Part shown: positions 43,066-54,624 of the stretch, one piece after another
Layout: every line of letters begins with the position of its first letter
Numbering within the stretch: position 1 is the stretch's first letter
Source: Cryptomeria japonica
Lineage: Eukaryota; Streptophyta; Pinopsida; Cupressales; Cupressaceae
Direction of reading: 5' to 3'
Assembly (NCBI RefSeq): GCF_030272615.1
Contig: NC_081409.1
Location: 23,892,406 to 23,956,405, forward strand
Length of the DNA stretch: 64,000 bases
Translations under genes and position numbers: made by a program
Notes under the pieces: generated by a model
Databases searched by the model: none
The model's input: only the letters and a program-made list of their open reading frames with translations
Told to the model about the DNA's origin: nothing

Positions 43066-46000
43066 ATGCCTAAATTGGCGATAGAATCATCAAAGATGCC
43101 TGCTACAACCAAGACATCGCAAGCATCCAAGTCAGATATCCCTCGCAGAGTCAAAAGGATGAAGTATCAGTATCAAAGAGGGGGACTAAGGGAATCAAAA
43201 GTTCAGAGTGTCTGGAACAATGTCAGTGATACTGACCTGGGCCATATTGATATCCAAGATTTCAGAAACCGATTCTTCTCCCCTAATGCCTACGGCAGGC
43301 CTAGGTAGATGATGGAAAGTAGCATCGCCAAAGCAGCAAGATTTCCCCCGGTAGTGCAAAACTATGAGTTAGTAGTAGAGGCTGCCCAGTGTTACCAACC
43401 AGGTTCTAGATTGGTGCTCCTCGAGGACATGGTCCTCGTTAACTTCACCAATGAGGCCATTGGCGACGCATTTGACATTCCCTTCCCAAACAACCTTATA
43501 GCAACAACTATGGACGAAGCACAGGGGGTGTATGATATGAATCCCGCCAGGTGCAGAACACTAATGAATGAAGAGTGGTACAAGGAGAGAAGACCTCCAA
43601 GCGTCAGGATTGGGAAAAAGACCCCCAGAAGCGACTTTCACAACGAGCATGGGGACATGGTCACATTGCTCAGCAGGATTATAGGACTTCCCCAATCCAA
43701 TTACTTTGAAGAATGGATGTTTTACTTCACAGAGAAGGTTTTTGCTAGGAAATCCAAGTTTGACTGGACCCAGATCATAAGCGACAACATCCACACTCAA
43801 CTGATCGAATTGGAGACAAAGAAGTACTTCCCTATGACCTCCTATTTGGTCTACATGTTCGCCAAAAACCAGCCATTGCCAGGTTTGATCATGAAGGGTG
43901 AAATTGGGAATGGACCTGATCAGGTAAAAGTATATGATTGTTACCCACAGCTACACTATCAGGATATAGCTCAAAGAGAAAAGAACAGCCCGGCCTATGT
44001 CGTTGGTCAATATGAGCGCGTCAATGACGCCTTCACAATGCGCCTGGTCAAGCTAATGCAGGGAGGATTACACATAAGGCTCTCAGAGCAAGCTACTATC
44101 CTGGTACGGAGATATGCTACTCGGTTCGTCTAGTTTCCAAGGTTCTCCTACATCCAGATAACTAGCTTTGATGGTGCCCCTCTCTGACTTCTATGGTACC
44201 CAACCGACAAGATAGTTCTTATGGAAGTCGCAAGGCAGTCACGTCCAACAGGCAGCTTACTCAGGGACAGGAAGCAGGCTGGATTCGCATTCCCCATGAT
44301 TATAGGCAACCAAGATGTCCATCTAAAGACCCCATCCCAGGCAGAGGAATCCTTTGCAGAGCTGGCCTCCTATGGCCTACAGGAGCATTTTCCAAGGAAA
44401 TGCTTCGATCACGACAATCTGGCAAAGAGAGCCTATGGCAGACGATACAGATCAAAAGAATTAGTTGAAGATTATTGGAAAAACTGCTCTGATGACAATG
44501 AGGTCCGAACGCGCGAATATTCGAGGCTGAGTGTGCAGCAAATGCGACTCTATGAATATCGCCGGGTCCCAAATCAACTAACAAATTCAGGAAATTGCTT
44601 GCAAATCCGGGAATTTGAGGCGGTAAGACATCTTTCGCCAGGCATCGATTGGTCGCAAGATCCAATCACTGATTTTGAGGCGGTTATGGCAGCCCCAGGA
44701 AGATATACTGACTAGTGGTTGCACCAGCAAATTTGGGACTGATTATGCACCTGCACCCGACATACTGGATGTCGAGCTAAGAGCCATTGGATTAGCCGAA
44801 CCGGAGAACCAAATAGACGAAGGAGAGATTCCATCCACTCAGGGGGATCGAAGTACATGAACCCACCAAACAGAGCCGCCATGAATTGCTGCTCCATAAT
44901 ACTACCAAAGATGACTCCACTGTTGAAGGAGAGCAAAAGACAAATGATACCCGCGGGCCCGAAAAGACTGAAGAACAACCATCACACGAAGGCCCCAGAC
45001 AATTGTTCAGTGAAGTGGGAGAAAACTCGGCTACAAGCAAGGAACTTGACACCTCCTCTACTCCTCCTATGACGAAACAACTGCAAATTTGTGATGAGAC
45101 GGCTGAGAACATCAAAGAACAAAGTGCAGATTTACCATAGCATCAGCCCAGACTGTACCTCAAGAATGGTTAATTGCCCGAGCTCAGTGCAAGGCTGCCA
45201 TCAAGCCACCCATCGATATGGAGGACATCTTCTCACGCATAGACCAAGTTAAAGCCAAGGGGAAGAAAAAGCCCAAGGCATATTCCAGAATAACCAAGGA
45301 TGAACAAAGGAACCGTACTCTTCACATTGCCACCTCGCCTTTAGACAAGCCAGCAGATCAGATTACACTGGCAGATTATAGCATCACGACTGTCCCCATT
45401 GGACGAGCCACTAAGGAACAGGAAAAGGAGGAATTTAGGGATTCAGTACAAAACATACTTAGGCAACTTGAAGAAATAACAGCTGAAAAGAACATGTATC
45501 AAGCTCGTGCTGAGCAAGCCGAGGGGTACATTGATCAATTCCTGAGACCTTTACACAATGCTTTTGAATCCCACATTCCCCCGACAGCATTGGCACAAAG
45601 AACCACGACGGAATTTGAAGGAGTGCGGGATACTACGAGGGCCGTCAGGGAATGGATACAAGGCATCAAAGGGAGGGGAGAACGAATCCTTGAAGAAGTA
45701 AAAGAAATGGCCCACCATCGAGAGACCACCCTGGTCAGGCTATTAGAGATAAAAAGGGAATCCCTCAAAATGCATGAAGTGGCTGCCACAACTCTTCCCC
45801 TCGTAAGAGGTCTCTTTTGGACCCAGGCACAAATCCCCACACTCTGACATCCTGCACCCCCATGATATCAGCGTTTTCAAAAAGTGGTACTGGACTATCA
45901 CCATGAAGAATGACACGAGAGAAATCATTGATAAAGAACACGATGCATGCGAGGCAAAACTGAAAGGCATGCAAGAACTCCGCAAGACGATCCTCCAATC

Positions 46001-46256
46001 AATGGCCTCGAGATGGCAAAATGACCTGTCCGATGAAGTGATACAACCGGACTGGGAGGAAAGACTGGGGACGGATAGGATCACCTATTCCGCTAGGGAC
46101 CTGAGTTTTGCTGGTCAATTCCATTCAGACATGTTGTGCTTTGAGCATAATCGTTCCAGCTGGAAAGATGGTTTGAAGCACGTAGACCAATACCTTGAAG
46201 GCATGCAATATAAAATTCGTCATCCTCCTATGCCTCCATTCAGTTTGCTATTCTAA
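43066..46256 (+). pseudogene. A-family protein, decayed copy in element G
   Basis: ATG at 43066 follows TTGTGCAG|GATAA, an acceptor-like context. The order matches A: WNNVSDTDLGHIDIQDF, AARFPPVVQNYELV, NEAIGDAFDIPFP, EEWMFYFTEKVF, WTQIISDNIHTQL, FPMTSYLVYMFA, FTMRLVKLMQGGLHIRLS, YPTDKIVLMEVARQ. The C-terminal part has YSITTVPIGRATKEQ (about 45378), REWIQGIKGRGERILEEVK, and an end near YKIRHPPMPPFSLLF. It is broken by TAG 43306-43308, TAG 44131-44133, TGA 44185-44187, TAG 44713-44715 and frameshifts near 44720-44880, 45140-45210 and 45840-45900. It is clearly diverged from A, so the family is old. Confidence 0.8.
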
Positions 46257-46489
46257 TTGTGCCTCAGGTTCCAGGAATATGCTCGTGAGGAACGTGCAGC
46301 AAGTCGGGACCTTTGGCAAGAATATTTGCATGGTGAGGATGAATTTCTGGAAAAGGGATGTGAAGCTGGAAAAGAGAAAGTGCTTTCCTAAAGTGTTTTT
46401 TTCTTTTAAATTTTCTTAAAGTACGCTTTTTGGCCACAGGGTCATATTTGACTTCCAAGTCAACTTAATATAAACTTTATGTGTGTGCA

Positions 46490-46605
46490 CTTTTTTGGAT
46501 TATTTTGGATAAGTTTTAATTACCTTTCTGGATTATTTTGGATAAGTTTTAATTACCTTTCTGGATTATTTTGGATAAGTTTTAATTACCTTTCTGGGTA
46601 GTTAT
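46490..46605 (+). repeat. 38-bp tandem repeat, three copies
   Basis: Unit TTTCTGGATTATTTTGGATA followed by AGTTTTAATTACC, repeated three times in the 3' non-coding part of G. Absent from A, B and C at the same place. Confidence 0.85.
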
Positions 46606-46728
46606 TGCTCCCTTTGGGGTAGTTGCTGATATTTACCCTTCATTTATCGGCATGGGTACTCTTTTGTAAAGGATGAATCTGGGCCGCTTGTTTAGATTAG
46701 ATCTTGGTCATTCATCCATTTTTGAAGC

Positions 46729-47583
46729 CTATTTAAGGGGACTGGTTTCCCTCATTTTGTAAGAAGTTCATGGATTGTTGCTGAAGCTCTAGCGAAATTT
46801 ACAAGATTTAATGCAAAGTTAAGACTGTTTCAAGTTTCCCTATGAGTACATGGTCTCCTTCTTCATTAATTTAGAATTTTCAGTTATGTTTCTTTCATTT
46901 CTCTATAGCATTTTCTAGATAAACATCTAATAGAATCCTCGTTGTTCATACCATTAGGGAATGGCTGATTGTCTTTCCTTCTGCATGGTTAATCTGAACC
47001 TTTCATATGCTCAGTTCGGTTATTGAATGCTCACTGAATGAATGTTAAAGTTCTGATGTTGTATTTGATAGCATGAAAACTCAATTTTCCCTTGAAGATC
47101 GCACTAGATTGATGCAAGTATTGTGCTTAAATGGCTGGTAATGCTTAGTCTAGTTATTTGGAGGTGTCTGTCTGTTTTCTGAATATACTATCCTAGTCAA
47201 ATAACTTAGATTTTCTGTACCTCTCTTTCCCTATCCTTCTTTTTCCTTTTTTTATCAAGAAGAATCCACGGTCCTGCTGAAACAGTATCACGCAACTGAA
47301 ATCAATCGATAAATGAGACTATTAAAGTTTTAGGGAACTCATCCAGCAATTGCCTATTTTACCGTAAGTCCCCTTGTGTTTCCAGTAAGAACACATCAAA
47401 CCACTGAGTAATCCCACAGTCAAGACCTGACAATCGAAACCTTGAGGCCGTCCCCTTTGATCAAACGAAAAACAGCATTAGGGATTTCTTTATCTCAAGA
47501 GAGGATAGGATACTCAACAAGTACATTCTATTCTGCGTTGGCCGGATGAAGTCGCAAGTTCAGCAATTTTAGACACGTCAACA
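46729..47583 (+). promoter_or_regulatory. LTR-type TATA box and R-U5-like 3' region of G
   Basis: TATTTAAGG at 46729-46737 is 854 bp from the element end. It is followed by CTCATTTTGTAAGAAG and the conserved GAAGATCGCACTAG, CACATCAAACCACTGAGTA and CAAGAGAGGATAGGAT blocks. Confidence 0.6.
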
Positions 47584-48619
47584 GGTATCCACAAATAATT
47601 GTAATAGATGACAGCTTTTACTTTTTGTTTTTCTGGTCTTGAATATTGTCTTTAAACTTATTCTTTTTTATATATCTTGTACAAGGTTTCAATTAGGTTT
47701 ATATTGTATGAACGCATCTTGGAGCATGTGTTATTTCTAAAGATAATGAACTTGTAACTATGAATATATAATCGACTAATACATTTTCATAGGAGAAGAC
47801 CCCAATAGAACCCTCACTATTTAATCAAAGAGAAAGAAACATTAAAAGAACTTTATGACATATGTTAAACCCTTATGTCTAAACATCATTTCTGATAATT
47901 AAATTTAAAGAGCTCACTGCAACAAGTTTATCAATATGATTCATGGGCTCTTGTAGAAGATGGCAGAAGAGATTACTGGACGATCCATAACATATATATG
48001 TCAAATGTTGTTCACTTACAAGTTAATTTCACACAAGTGTAAATTAATGCCATTCAAGCTTTATTTGGTTTCATAATTGGGCATAGAGTCAAGTACAAGA
48101 ATGAGCAATCCTTGGTATCATCAAATGTGTATGTCTTCCACATAATGATAAACGCTTCATTATTTTTTTGGCAATGACTGCTTGCCTGCATAACAGCCAT
48201 AATTCAATTGTAGGCCTACATATAAGAAATTCTATTCATGATTTGTAATATTACAAGGCATAAACTATAAAGTCAAAAAAAATTAGCTTAAACAAAGTAC
48301 GTTATATGTTGTTCTTCAAAGAAAGAAGCAATTCCATACAAAAGAGGTTCCTTCAATATGTGTGATGAAATGAATGAATACTCATACAAAAATCGTAACT
48401 TATGCTATTTCAAACCTGAAACTAAAAGTCTACTCAAAATTAAGCAATCTAACAATAAGGATGAAGTAATATAAGATAATCTAGCCAAACTGATAATTGA
48501 TACAAAGTTTAACAAATATACACATATTACTTGTCAGCCTCCAAAGAATGAGCAATCCCAAACAAAAACTGGCACAACAATTTGTTTTAATTATTCTCCA
48601 CGCATTCCTCTAAACAAAC
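47584..48619. other. Host intron sequence right of element G
   Basis: AT-rich intronic DNA up to the host donor site at 48619. No repeat or ORF recognised. Confidence 0.5.
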
Positions 48620-48729
48620 CTCTTCCCCTGCTTTTATGGACTGCCCAGCATTAATGAGAACCTCTAACATTCGATCCTTCTTACGCCATCGAAATGAACA
48701 TTTTGGTTGAAATGAATGGTTAATCATAT
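48620..48729 (-). CDS. Host SET/Rubisco-methyltransferase-like gene, exon (DMINHS)
   Basis: Acceptor ATATTGCAG (48730-48731), donor GAG|GTTTGT (48619). With one G from the previous exon it reads DMINHSFQPKCSFRWRKKDR, then MLEVLINAGQSIKAGEE: 36 codons after the split Asp codon, no stop. D-M-[IL]-N-H-S is the hallmark SET motif (NHS with the later YGF forms the S-adenosylmethionine and lysine channel) of the plant Rubisco LSMT-like family, which is mostly plastid-targeted. The next exon is at 18791-18862. The upstream exon is not visible between 48735 and the first repeat and probably lies beyond the window. Confidence 0.92.
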
Positions 48730-49228
48730 CTGCAATATAACCAACAAAAAACATACATAACTGCCATAAACAATCTAACTTGTCTGGAGAATTCCTAATA
48801 CAAATAAATTTAATCCTACATGATTAAACAAGTAATTTCAGAAATGAAGAACCAAGATAAGTTACTGCATTGTTGGCTGGAAAAGCCATATTCAATCATC
48901 AATTTAATATGCACCACAAAGATGGGCTGATTTCTTGTGATAGGTAATCGCCAGGAAAAATTCCCAGGTTCAATATATAAGCTTGGATCCCTAAAGTGTT
49001 TGCTTATGGTTATTCAAAGCCCCACACCCCACTTGGCTAAATTATTATATTGAAAAATACCATTTACCAATGTGTGTGTCTGTCCATGACTGTATGTCTC
49101 TACGTACGCATGCAAAAAGATTTGGTACCACTGATTAATAGCATTCTGTATTCCTAAATATTAAAAATTATATCATGTAACAATGTATATATCTGTGTGA
49201 ATTTGTATGTATCTATATATTATTATAC
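48730..49228. other. Host intron sequence upstream of the DMINHS exon
   Basis: AT-rich, no exon or repeat recognised; simple TGTG/TATG stretches near 49070-49110. Confidence 0.5.
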
Positions 49229-49371
49229 ACATGTATAAATAAAAAGAACCAAAAATAGCTTTTATAATTATGATTGAGAGAATGTTGTGTGCCAGCCATA
49301 CATGTATAAATAAAAAGAACCAAAAATAGCTTTTATAATTATGATTGAGACAATGTTGTGTGCCAGCCATA
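49229..49371. repeat. 71-bp tandem duplication
   Basis: Two copies (starting about 49229 and 49300) of ACATGTATAAATAAAAAGAA, then CCAAAAATAGC...GTGTGCCAGCC, differing at one or two bases. The open frame across them is a by-product. Confidence 0.85.
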
Positions 49372-49696
49372 CGGAATCAAGGAGAAAGGCAAACAATACA
49401 AAGCACTAAATTGATAAAGGAAATCTATAATTTAAAAACTTTGATAAACAATAAAGGTTTATTAATGTTTAAAAAGAAGAACAAAAACTCTCAGTGGGAT
49501 AGATAAGAAAAATCACATAGAGGAAGTTAAAGCTAGGATAAGATAGTATTACAACTAAGGAGAAAAGCTTAGCAAATAAAGTCAATGATAAACTCTACAA
49601 ATGCAACAGCTATAAGATGAATGCTGGTAATTTCAAAGAGTTATAACTAAGCACTAGAGTAACAACCATTTAAACATAGGAAAGGATGGTCATTTG

Positions 49697-50453
49697 TGTT
49701 GTGTTGTAAACACACGTGCCCCATTGCAAATGGAGACCCCTCTTTTTTGCTTAGTTGTCCTCAGCTTGGCAATAATTTTGATCTATTAGCCTTTGGGAGC
49801 AGCTAGCAATGTCTTGTCAGTCCAAGAAAAATGCAATGATCAATCCTTGGAACGAGTAGCAATGCAAGGTTTATCTTAGGAATGGGTGTGAGTTGAATGT
49901 TGTCCTTGTCAAAATGACTAAATTCAATGAAAATGTCTAAGTGTTGCTTAAGAACACTATTGATGTGTTTTTCATGCACATGTGAACACAGAATAAAATA
50001 CCAAGGTATCTTATCCTCTCTTGAACACAGTTATTCGAATGTTGAAGATTGCACTGAGTTGGTGTCAGATTGTTCAACCTGATGGTGAGACCGAACCCAG
50101 TAGGACTCCCCCTGGTCATTCATCTATCTTCTTGCATTCTAGGTCTTAGATTAGATTCTCTAAACCCTACACCTTTTGTTATTTATTTATTATCCCGGTT
50201 AGTAGATAGGACTCAAGTTCAAGCATATCAAAGCATTCAGGCAATCAAACATAAGTCCCCTTTGTGAATCCAGCAAAATCACATCACACCAACAGAGCTT
50301 ATCCACCCGTAGAGACCCTACATATAAGAACCTGGGAGTTATTTCGATTGATCCTTAGGAAAACTTCAGCATTGGAATAACTTTGTTCAAGAGAGGATAA
50401 GATACCTCGGTATTTTATTCTGTGTTCGCGTGTGCATAAAAAACACATCAACA
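49697..50453 (+). repeat. Element F: 757-bp A-family LTR with internal inverted duplication
   Basis: Starts TGTTGTGTTGTAAACACACG, then TGCCCCATTGC, and ends ACACATCAACA. Left flank ATTTG does not match the right flank AAATT, so it is not a simple solo LTR. A PBS-like TTGGCACTATACGGAGGG follows 3 nt after the end, so F reads as a 5' LTR. It lacks the hairpin array, the ORF and the TATA region. Bases 49960-50046 are an inverted copy of its own 3' end (about 50368-50450). Confidence 0.65.
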
Positions 50454-50456
50454 AAA

Positions 50457-50474
50457 TTGGCACTATACGGAGGG
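50457..50474 (+). other. PBS-like site after LTR F
   Basis: TTGGCACTATACGGAGGG lies where a primer-binding site should be and resembles the TTGGCGCC..(T)GGGG class of plant PBS regions. The cognate tRNA cannot be named with certainty. Confidence 0.4.
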
Positions 50475-50842
50475 CTGATCATTGCCAAGCCGCGATCAGT
50501 GAAACTTATTAAGTCATATTTAGAGGAGTTATCTAGAAATTTTACCCTCCTCCTACTCTCAACAGATTTGAAGTAGAAGAAAAGAGAGTGAATGCGAACT
50601 CTTGAATCCAAGGAAGATCAGCGGATGAGTCACCCTCAATGCCCGACAGAATTGTAGCACAAGGAAGACATGAATGAAACAGTTGATGCTCGAAGTCACC
50701 CTTTGGTCGACTTGCGAGGGAAAGAAGCACTTTGCGCAGCTGGGAGCAGTTGAGTTTTCCAGTTGAATCTAAGATATTCAAGATCTCTCTTATTCCAAAA
50801 AAAGTGAAAACCAATAAAAAACAAAAAAAACAAGATTTCTCA

Positions 50843-52643
50843 ATGGAGCGACAACAGTCTCATGATGAGCAACAAGCTGATTTTCTTCAACTTTGGTGGA
50901 GATTGAATATACAACTTTATCCATGCCACTTGTCCGAGTTTGCAAGGCCAAGGCAGTCTTGAATCCATGAGAGAGATGAACATGATGAGATGCATTGCTT
51001 GAAATACCTATCAAGGATGGAGTCAGCAGCGCAGGGAAAGATTTTGTTTTGGGATGTTTCTCGACCAGAAGCAGAAGAAGGCAGTTTCAGCGTCTCAGAA
51101 AGGAAAGATCCTCTTTTAAGCTTCTTATGGATGATCGAGAGTCAACTTATTTTGAATGGTGAAATGCGTTTAGAAGGTATATTGCTACCATTATGGTGTA
51201 GGATTCACAATGCACCTTCCTCCGAGTTTACTTGCTCATTGTGTGACATGGCCATCAACCAAGTCAGATATCAGTTTGGAATGCCAGTCTTATCCGAAGA
51301 AGAGTGCATCGTGAACAAATCCTGGGGTGCACATCTCGCAGCGGAATTTAGAAGAACATATGAACAAGATATCACTACACCCCCTAATTGTGAAGGAACG
51401 CAGCTGCAAGTTGATGATACAAGTTCACCTAATATGGATAGCTCACTATGCCTTGCACTTGAAGAAGAATGTTGTGAAGTGCAAGATGAAGAAGCAATTG
51501 AGAATGCTCCAGCAGTAATAAGGGAAGATCAAAATGTCAAGCAAACAATCAAAGGAGAAGATGAATCATTCCTTGAGGAATTTTCATTCATGCTACAAAA
51601 AGAGATTATTGAGAATGAATTGCAGGAAGTTTCAAGTAGCATCCTTGCAGAGGACAATCAAGTTAAGATGTTGAACAAAGAGCTACAAATCATCATAAGT
51701 GAGCCCAGGTATGAAGAACAAATTGAGGGGGCGCTTAAAGATTTCATCATCATCATGCTATTTAAAGGCGTGCTGAAGGACCTTATAGAGGAAGTACACA
51801 TGGAATCACTGCCAAAAAAAATTCAAGACAAACAAATTATGGTGAGTGATGTGATTTGATCATCAACTTCGGCCTCCCAAGACTATGCTTGAAGATAAAA
51901 AGCCACCAAAGATTGAGTTTGATCAACTAGAGATGTTTGAAGCTCAATCACTCAAGGAGTCCCTAGTTTTTGAAGATATGCTTACAAAATTTCATGAAGA
52001 TGCATGGTTTAAGCAAGATGACACTATGAAAGAAAAGAATGTTGAGCTATTCAAAGGGGCGCTAAGCTTGTTTCAAGAGGAGCTTCCAAATCAAGATCAA
52101 CATGTTGTGAATGCTCGTGGACTAGTACATCACCAATTGCGACCTTCTGAAGCAGCCGATGACCTCGCTTCCGACAATGCACTGAATTACGAGCAAATGC
52201 TTCCATTCGAGCAAGCATTTCCATCTGAGCCTGAAATACACCAAGTTGTCTATTTCCCTAATCCTAGTTTTGAAAGTTATTATGATTTTGATTATGGGGA
52301 TTATGGGAAAACAACCTACATTTGGATAGATTATGGACCCAACGAATTACCTCAATTGCTTATTTTGTGTGAGGAATTGCCTGAATATGAAAGATGCACG
52401 GTGAGAGCTTGCTTTTCCATATTCAAAGATGAATTTGCTAGACTGAGAACCACCACCTTTGCCACGCTCCTGTTGCACAACCTGAGAAATCATGTAAATT
52501 CATGTACATATGTTGCTTCTTTGAGTCATCTCAAGTCTAAGAGTCTTGTATATAGCTTTAGAGTAAGTTTTCCTTTCGTCTGCTTTAGTTTAGGGGTCTT
52601 TCGAGCCTTGTTCTTAATTTGCCTTAAGTCATCTGACTCATGA
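50843..52643 (+). pseudogene. Unknown ~600-aa protein inside the F element, nearly intact
   Basis: Starts MERQQSHDEQQADFLQLWWR (50843). An in-frame TGA (50960-50962) is followed by the long open part from 50990 (ILFWDVSRPEAEEGSFSVSE, LSFLWMIESQLILNGEMRLE, SEFTCSLCDMAINQVRYQFG, WGAHLAAEFRRTYEQDITTP), acidic to 51859. A one-base shift there continues into 51885-52643 (KIEFDQLEMFEAQSLKESLV, PNPSFESYYDFDYGDYG, RTTTFATLLLHNLRNHVNSC). I recognise no gag, pol or host domain. It occupies the internal region of what looks like a non-autonomous LTR element (F to D). Confidence 0.5.
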
Positions 52644-53542
52644 TTCCGGAGTGGCTCATTTAGTTAGCTGTTTGCTTTCTTTAGATAGTTTGCTTTTGGT
52701 TTGCTTTTGGTGTGCACTTTAGCTTAGTTTGCTTTTGAGTCGGTTGGTTTGTTTAGTTTAGGTGTCCTTAGTGGGAGCCTCCATTAGTGAGAAAGGGGTC
52801 TGTGTTGTTTCTCACACACTAGCAACATCTTGGATCTTATGTTAGACTCATTTCTTAGATATCTATTCATGAAGTACTTTTGAATCCAAGGTGGTTCCTC
52901 TCTGACTTTATCGTCTGATTAGGAATTGTACTTGACTTGGAAGAGAATCACTTTTTTTGCGTCTTGATACCGACATCTTTTGGTTACTATATCTTTACGC
53001 GTTAATAAACTCCGAGTCATTATGGTTTTCAGGCAAAGCTGTGATTAGTGAAAAATTTAAAATCTAGCTTCAATGCCACCGCAATCCTCAAGACCTAATA
53101 AAGCTTCACTGTTTACAAGCCAAAGGAATTGACAGAATATGAAAAGCAAAGAAAGCAATATCAAAAAGGAGAAAAATGAGAAAAAGAAGAAAAAGAGAAT
53201 CTGAAGAAAGAAAATGAATGGCTAATGGGAACATGCGAGTAACTCCATCGAGGCTATGGACGCCCGGCTGGCAATGGAGCAATATTCATGAGATTGCGAC
53301 GATAACTTCGTCAGGACTATAGACGTCTGACTGGCAGCAAGGCTTTATAAAGGATGCTTATGAAGTTTAGATATACCACGTAGCTAATCACAGGGGAACG
53401 TGAATATCATAGTCGTCTTGTTGAGGGGAATAAACTCAATTGCACACACATGGGTAATCAACGACTTAGTATCTTGATTCGGGTCAAGATTCTCCTTCCA
53501 CTTTGAGTGCATTTTCTAGTCTCTTTATAAGTTGGGTTGAAT
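52644..53542. other. Non-coding 3' part of the F internal region
   Basis: T-rich stretch (TTAGTTTGCTTTTGGTTTGC) at 52670-52760, then AG-rich 53140-53220. Two related 38-bp segments at about 53238 and 53306 share GGACGCCCGGCTGGCA/AGACGTCTGACTGGCA. No ORF. Confidence 0.5.
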
Positions 53543-54540
53543 CATAGTTGAAAAACTCGGACTCGCCACGGACTCGGCAAACCAAAAATTTGGACTCGGA
53601 CTCGGACTCGTGAAAGACTCGTGAAAGACTCGGCAAGGACTCGGCAAAAAAAAAAACCGTAGTTTTACAAAAAAACATAAAGAAATTAATGCATTTAGAG
53701 AACATAAGAGCCATAACTGAAACATTACACATGTCACATACTGATAGTTTCAAACTTTCAACTCTAAAATGTATAATACCAAGATTTCTTCAATGCTAAT
53801 TATGCTTTTATATGGAGCCTAATCAGACTCGGAGGTTAAATTTTCCCTACTTCCATCGGCGCAATTTCCCCTTATATTTTTCAACGGTGGTTTGGGGGCA
53901 ACGCCCCCAAGTTGGGGTCAAGGGGCATCGCCGAAGGATCCTGAAAATTGAAGAATCCTCCAAAAACTAGATTTTGCATTATAACTCCTGGAGGTCCGAA
54001 ACCACTCTCAAACATCCTGACAGTATATATGGAATATAACTTAAAGTCTGGAATGTCATCCTGATCTTCAAATGCCCTGAAATTTGGCTAAGTCTGGAAT
54101 GTCTTCCTGATCCTAAAATCTGACTAAGTCTGGAAAATTGAAGAATCCTCCAAAAACTAGATTTTGCATTATAACTCCTAGAGGTCCGAAACCACTCTCA
54201 AACATCCTGACAGTATATATGGAATATAACTTAAAGTATAAGAAAGAAGAAAGATAAAAGATAAAAGGAAATGTCACTTATACTTAAATGTTATATTCCA
54301 TATATGAATCCTGACAGAGAGACCAAATTTTTTCACATGTTAAACTCAATTTTAAAGCTTGCATGACATATTTTCTAGGTCGCGCGAGTCCATGCAAAAG
54401 ACTCGCGCGAGTCCTTGCAAAAGACTCGCGAGTCTTTCAGATGGACTCGCCAGGACTCGCCTCGCGAGTCCTTGGCGAGTCGACTCGTGGCTCCCATGGA
54501 CTCGCGAGTCCGTGGCGAGTCCACGAGTTTTAAAACTATG
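53543..54540. mobile_element. Non-autonomous hAT-like element 2, TSD GGTTGAAT
   Basis: 998 bp with an exact 8-bp TSD (GGTTGAAT at 53535-53542 and 54541-54548), the hAT hallmark. Terminal inverted repeats of about 35 bp: CATAGTTGAAAAACTCGGAC at the left, and CATAGTTTTAAAACTCGTGG read inward from the right, both then GACTCGCCACGGACTCG. Subterminal regions are dense in GACTCG, including GACTCGCGAGTC palindromes. The interior shares a block with element 1 and holds a ~105-bp segment twice (53941-54045 and 54130-54238). No transposase. Confidence 0.88.
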
Positions 54541-54624
54541 GGTTGAATTGTCTGGAGGTTCTAAGTGTCAATTGAGTCTTTATCTTTCAAATGTTCAGGA
54601 ACATTTATACGAGGTGGCGCTAGA

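Larger units (their letters stand above)
31215..47583 (+). mobile_element. Element G: A-family element split by gypsy I, TSD GGTAT
   Basis: Begins TGTTGTGCATTGCACACGGT, diverged but alignable to the family terminus, and ends GACACGTCAACA. It is flanked by GGTAT on both sides (31210-31214 and 47584-47588). Gypsy I plus its TSD accounts for 9,568 bp, leaving about 6.8 kb, close to the 7.3 kb of A. It carries a leader with CCGAA/TTCGG motifs, a broken copy of the 1,070-aa ORF, a TATA-like TATTTAAGG (46729) and the conserved 3' blocks. As in A, no LTR duplication is present. Confidence 0.82.
18863..48619 (-). other. Host gene intron of 29,757 bp, mostly transposons
   Basis: Donor GAG|GTTTGT at 48619 and acceptor CTTGCAG at 18863. 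Both flanking exons end and start on codon boundaries, and the encoded protein is continuous across the intron, so no exon seems missing. It contains two A-family elements (C, G), gypsy I, small LTR element J, a solo gypsy LTR, a non-autonomous hAT, a LINE relic and an LTR remnant. More than 80% is recognisable insertion. Confidence 0.8.
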
